Assembly: GCF_965363235.1 (NCBI RefSeq)
Contig: NC_134846.1
Coordinates: 62,361,121-62,425,120, forward strand
DNA: 64,000 bases
Direction of reading: 5' to 3'
Origin: Mytilus galloprovincialis
Lineage: Eukaryota; Mollusca; Bivalvia; Mytilida; Mytilidae
The position numbers and the translations under genes are program-made. The notes under the pieces were generated by a model that did not search any database, was not told the origin of the DNA, and saw nothing but the letters and a program-made list of their open reading frames with translations. Every line of letters begins with the position of its first letter. Position 1 is the first letter of the stretch. Positions 61,505 through 64,000 of this stretch are shown here, piece after piece.

Positions 61505-63160
61505 TTTATACGACCGCAAAAATTGAAAATTTTTTGGTCGTATATTGGTATCGTTGTCGTCGTCGTCGTCGTCGTCGTCGTCCGAAGACATTTGGTTTTC
61601 GCACTCTAACTTTTAACACAAGGTTTGTGACCACAAAAAAAAAAGGTTGGGATTTGTTTTGAGTGTTTTGGTCCCAACAGTTAAGGAATTGGGGGTCAAA
61701 AACAGGTCCCAAAATAAGCATTTTTCTTGGTTTTTGCACAATAACTTTAGTACAAGTTAATAGAAATCTATGAAATTTTAACACAAGGTTTATGACCACA
61801 AAAGGAAGGTTTGGATTGATTTTCGGAGTTTTGGTCCCAACGAAAAAGGGGCCAAAAGGGTCCAAAATTAAACTTTGTTTGATTTCATCAAAAATTGAAC
61901 TGTTGGGGTTCTTTGATATACCGAATCTAACCGTGTATTTAGATTCTTAATTTTAGGTCCCATTTTCAAATTGGTCTACATTAAGGTCCAAAGGGTCCAA
62001 AATTAAACTTAGTTTGATTTTTAACAAAAATTGAATTCTTGGGGTTCTTTGATATGCTGAATCTAAACATGTACTTAGTTTTTTGATTATGGGCCCAGTT
62101 TTCAAGTTGGTCCAAATCGGGGTCCAAAATTCAACTTTTTTTTTTTTGTTTGATTTCAACAAAAATTCAATATATGGGGTTCTTCAAAATGCTGAATCTA
62201 ACCATGTTTTTAGATTTTTTAATATTTAGGACCGGTTATCAAATTGGTCCACATTGAGGTCTAAAGGGTCCAAAATTGAACTTTATTTGATTTCATCAAA
62301 AATTGAATTCTTGGGGTTCTTTGATATGATGAATCTAACCATGTAGTTAGATTTTGGATATTGGAATACCACAAAGGGATGGTAAGAATTGTCTTTGGGA
62401 GTTATGGCTCAAACCGTTATGGAATAAGGTGCAAAAAAGGGTGAAAAAGGGTTTTCAGGTTAATGGACAATTACTTAAGTACAAAACATAATTTAAAAGC
62501 AGTATAAGGTTGGTAATTGAAACTCATTTTAATAGCTCACCTAAACTGCTCTTAAATTATGTATATTGGAAATTTGCCAAAAACTTTATTATTAATAAAT
62601 TCTATTGGAAATTTGCCAAAATCTTTTAATAGTTTAATGAACTTCATTGGAAATTTGCCAATATAAAATGTTGCATTGGAGTTATCTTTCTTTGTCCAGA
62701 ATAGTAGTCAAATCAACTTAAATCATGACTGTATGACATTTTATATTTTATGATGTATTTAAATGAGTAGTTATTGTTGAAAACTCCATTAGAAATTTGA
62801 ATTGAGATCATTTTTGAAATAAGGGAAAGGGGGAGGTGAAAAAAATGGTGGGGTTCAATTTTTTCTATTTCAGATTTCAGAAATGAAAAAGAAAATTTCT
62901 TCGAATATCAAAGGATTAATAATCAACAGCATAGTGAATTGCTCAAAAGTAAAAAAAAAAAAAAAAAAAAACAAAACATTTTAAGTTCATTAGACCACAT
63001 TTATTCTGTGTCAGAAACCTATGCTGTGCATGTCAACTATTTAATCACAATCCAAATTCAGAGCTGTATCCAGTTTGAATGTTGTGTCCATACTTGCTCC
63101 AACCGTTCAGGGTTCGACCTCTGCGGTCGTATAAAGCTGCGCCTTTGCGGAGCATCTGGT
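61505..63160 (-). mobile_element. HINE-type element 'D'
   Basis: ATACGACCGC at 61508-61517 is inverted as GCGGTCGTAT at 63123-63132. ATACGACC also pairs with GGTCGTAT at 61536-61543 to form a terminal hairpin. A (GTC)n microsatellite follows at about 61554-61582. The core has about four units of 127-146 bp (phrase GGTCCAAAATT at 61861, 61996, 62123, 62269). Read on the - strand, the order core, (GAC)n, hairpin is the same as in elements A and B. Short frames on the - strand are repeat shadows. Confidence 0.75.
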
Positions 63161-63189
63161 TTTATTTTTATTTCACTATTCACCGCTTC

Positions 63190-63290
63190 AAGTTGAATAA
63201 TGAAACATAAGACTATTTCATTATTCATTATTTATTTTTTAAACATTAAATAATGAATAGGGAACTATTTTATTATTCATTATTGAATTA
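63190..63290. repeat. AT-rich fold-back
   Basis: AATAATGAA, CATTATTCATTATTTA and ATTAAATAATGAATA, TTATTATTCATTATT pair imperfectly around a TTTTTTAAAC centre. Probably a small fold-back element. Confidence 0.5.
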
Positions 63291-63594
63291 TGAACTACGT
63301 ACTTCAGCGCGGTCAGAAAATCACGTACCGGATGCTTAATTTCCGGCAGAAAGTCGGTGCAAAAATGAACACAATATTCAAGCTTGGTACAGATCTGAAT
63401 TTGAATAGTAATTAAATATTTGACATATTATAAGTTTCTGAAAAGAACCTGAAATTGGTTATATGAATTGAAATTATATTCAATTAAAGATTTCTTTCTG
63501 TTGCGCAATACACTGAGCTGTTGCTCAATACTTAGCCAATATGTTGTGAGACTATAAACAAATAAAGTTCAATTAATTCTCAAGCCGGTCATAT

Positions 63595-64000
63595 TAGAAA
63601 TTTATGAAAATCAAAAGGGATCTTTCATCAATAGATATAAAGAATTCACCAAAGGTTCATGAACATTGCTGACAGCATTTTTGAGTTATTAACCGAAAAC
63701 TTGAAAATCACTCCTTTTTTATGAATAAAACTCCATAACTGAAATGTAAAATGTAAAATTTATAAAATTCTCAGTGGAGCTCACATCAATAGATATAAAC
63801 ATTTCACCAACATTTCATAAGAACTTTTGAAAGCATTTTTGAGTTTTGTCCGAAGACTGGAAAATCCCCTTTTTTCAATCTAATTAAAATATTGATCTTT
63901 GATTACGTTATACCAAATATGTAGTATAACTTTATGAAATCGAAAGGGAGCTCACGTCAATAAATAAGATAAGAATAAGACCTATAAGATAAGAATTTAT
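63595..64000. repeat. Tandem repeat of about 155-175 bp running off the window
   Basis: Phrases AAAAGGGATC(T)TTTCATCAATAGATA, GGAGCTCACATCAATAGATA and GGGAGCTCACGTCAATA recur near 63612, 63775 and 63945. Each full unit contains AGCATTTTTGAGTT. The last unit is cut by the window end. Confidence 0.6.

Noticed and set aside
63100-63160. Possible tRNA because of GGTTCGACC
   Set aside because: No acceptor or anticodon stems fit around it; the string belongs to the end of element D.

Overview
The window looks like nuclear DNA of a marine bivalve, most probably a mussel of the Mytilus group. It is AT-rich, its genes are spliced with GT-AG introns, it encodes a GH18 chitinase with CBM14 modules and a metazoan METAP1, and it carries many interspersed repeats that I recognise from mytilid sequence. 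The Mytilus call rests on recalled repeat families and was not checked by a search.

Three host genes can be supported. (1) A GH18 chitinase on the + strand, 10728-21085, with 11 coding exons whose splice phases all close to an 828-residue secreted protein: signal peptide, catalytic domain with DGLDIDWE, then three CBM14 chitin-binding modules separated by Ser/Thr-rich linkers. It has a TATA box and an AATAAA signal. (2) A single-exon CDS at 30345-32198 (+) for a 617-residue secreted protein of unknown function, behind a strong splice acceptor that implies a 5' UTR intron. (3) METAP1 on the - strand, 55687 down to 39688, with 13 exons giving 379 residues. It has an N-terminal C6H2 zinc finger and all five metal ligands. 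Its 8.3-kb first intron is packed with transposable elements.

Most of the rest is mobile DNA. 1-10 kb: interspersed repeats, a large fold-back, and a degraded Penelope-like retroelement of the permuted type (GIY-YIG endonuclease before the reverse transcriptase), itself hit by a Harbinger-like MITE and a CACGTG-rich fold-back element. 21-30 kb: more interspersed repeats, a second Penelope-like remnant with tail copies in both orientations, and a MITE with perfect 37-bp inverted ends. 32.6-33.8 kb: a 23-bp minisatellite open in all three forward frames. 35-36.5 kb, 45.7-46.9 kb, 52.4-54.7 kb, 58.9-59.6 kb and 61.5-63.2 kb: elements of four unrelated sequences that share one plan, with terminal hairpins, short subterminal inverted repeats, a tandem core and a GAC-type microsatellite. 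That plan resembles Helentron-associated (HINE-type) non-autonomous elements. 56.0-58.0 kb: a 1.9-kb element whose 52-bp inverted ends start with CACTGTG and each contain a 30-bp perfect palindrome, flanked by a 5-bp duplication. 61.0-61.5 kb: a 21-bp palindromic array that encodes the same heptapeptide rhythm on both strands.

The genes do not form a pathway: chitinase and the 617-residue protein are secreted, while METAP1 is a cytosolic housekeeping enzyme. The main interest is the repeat biology, including several insertions whose empty site is preserved elsewhere in the same window.
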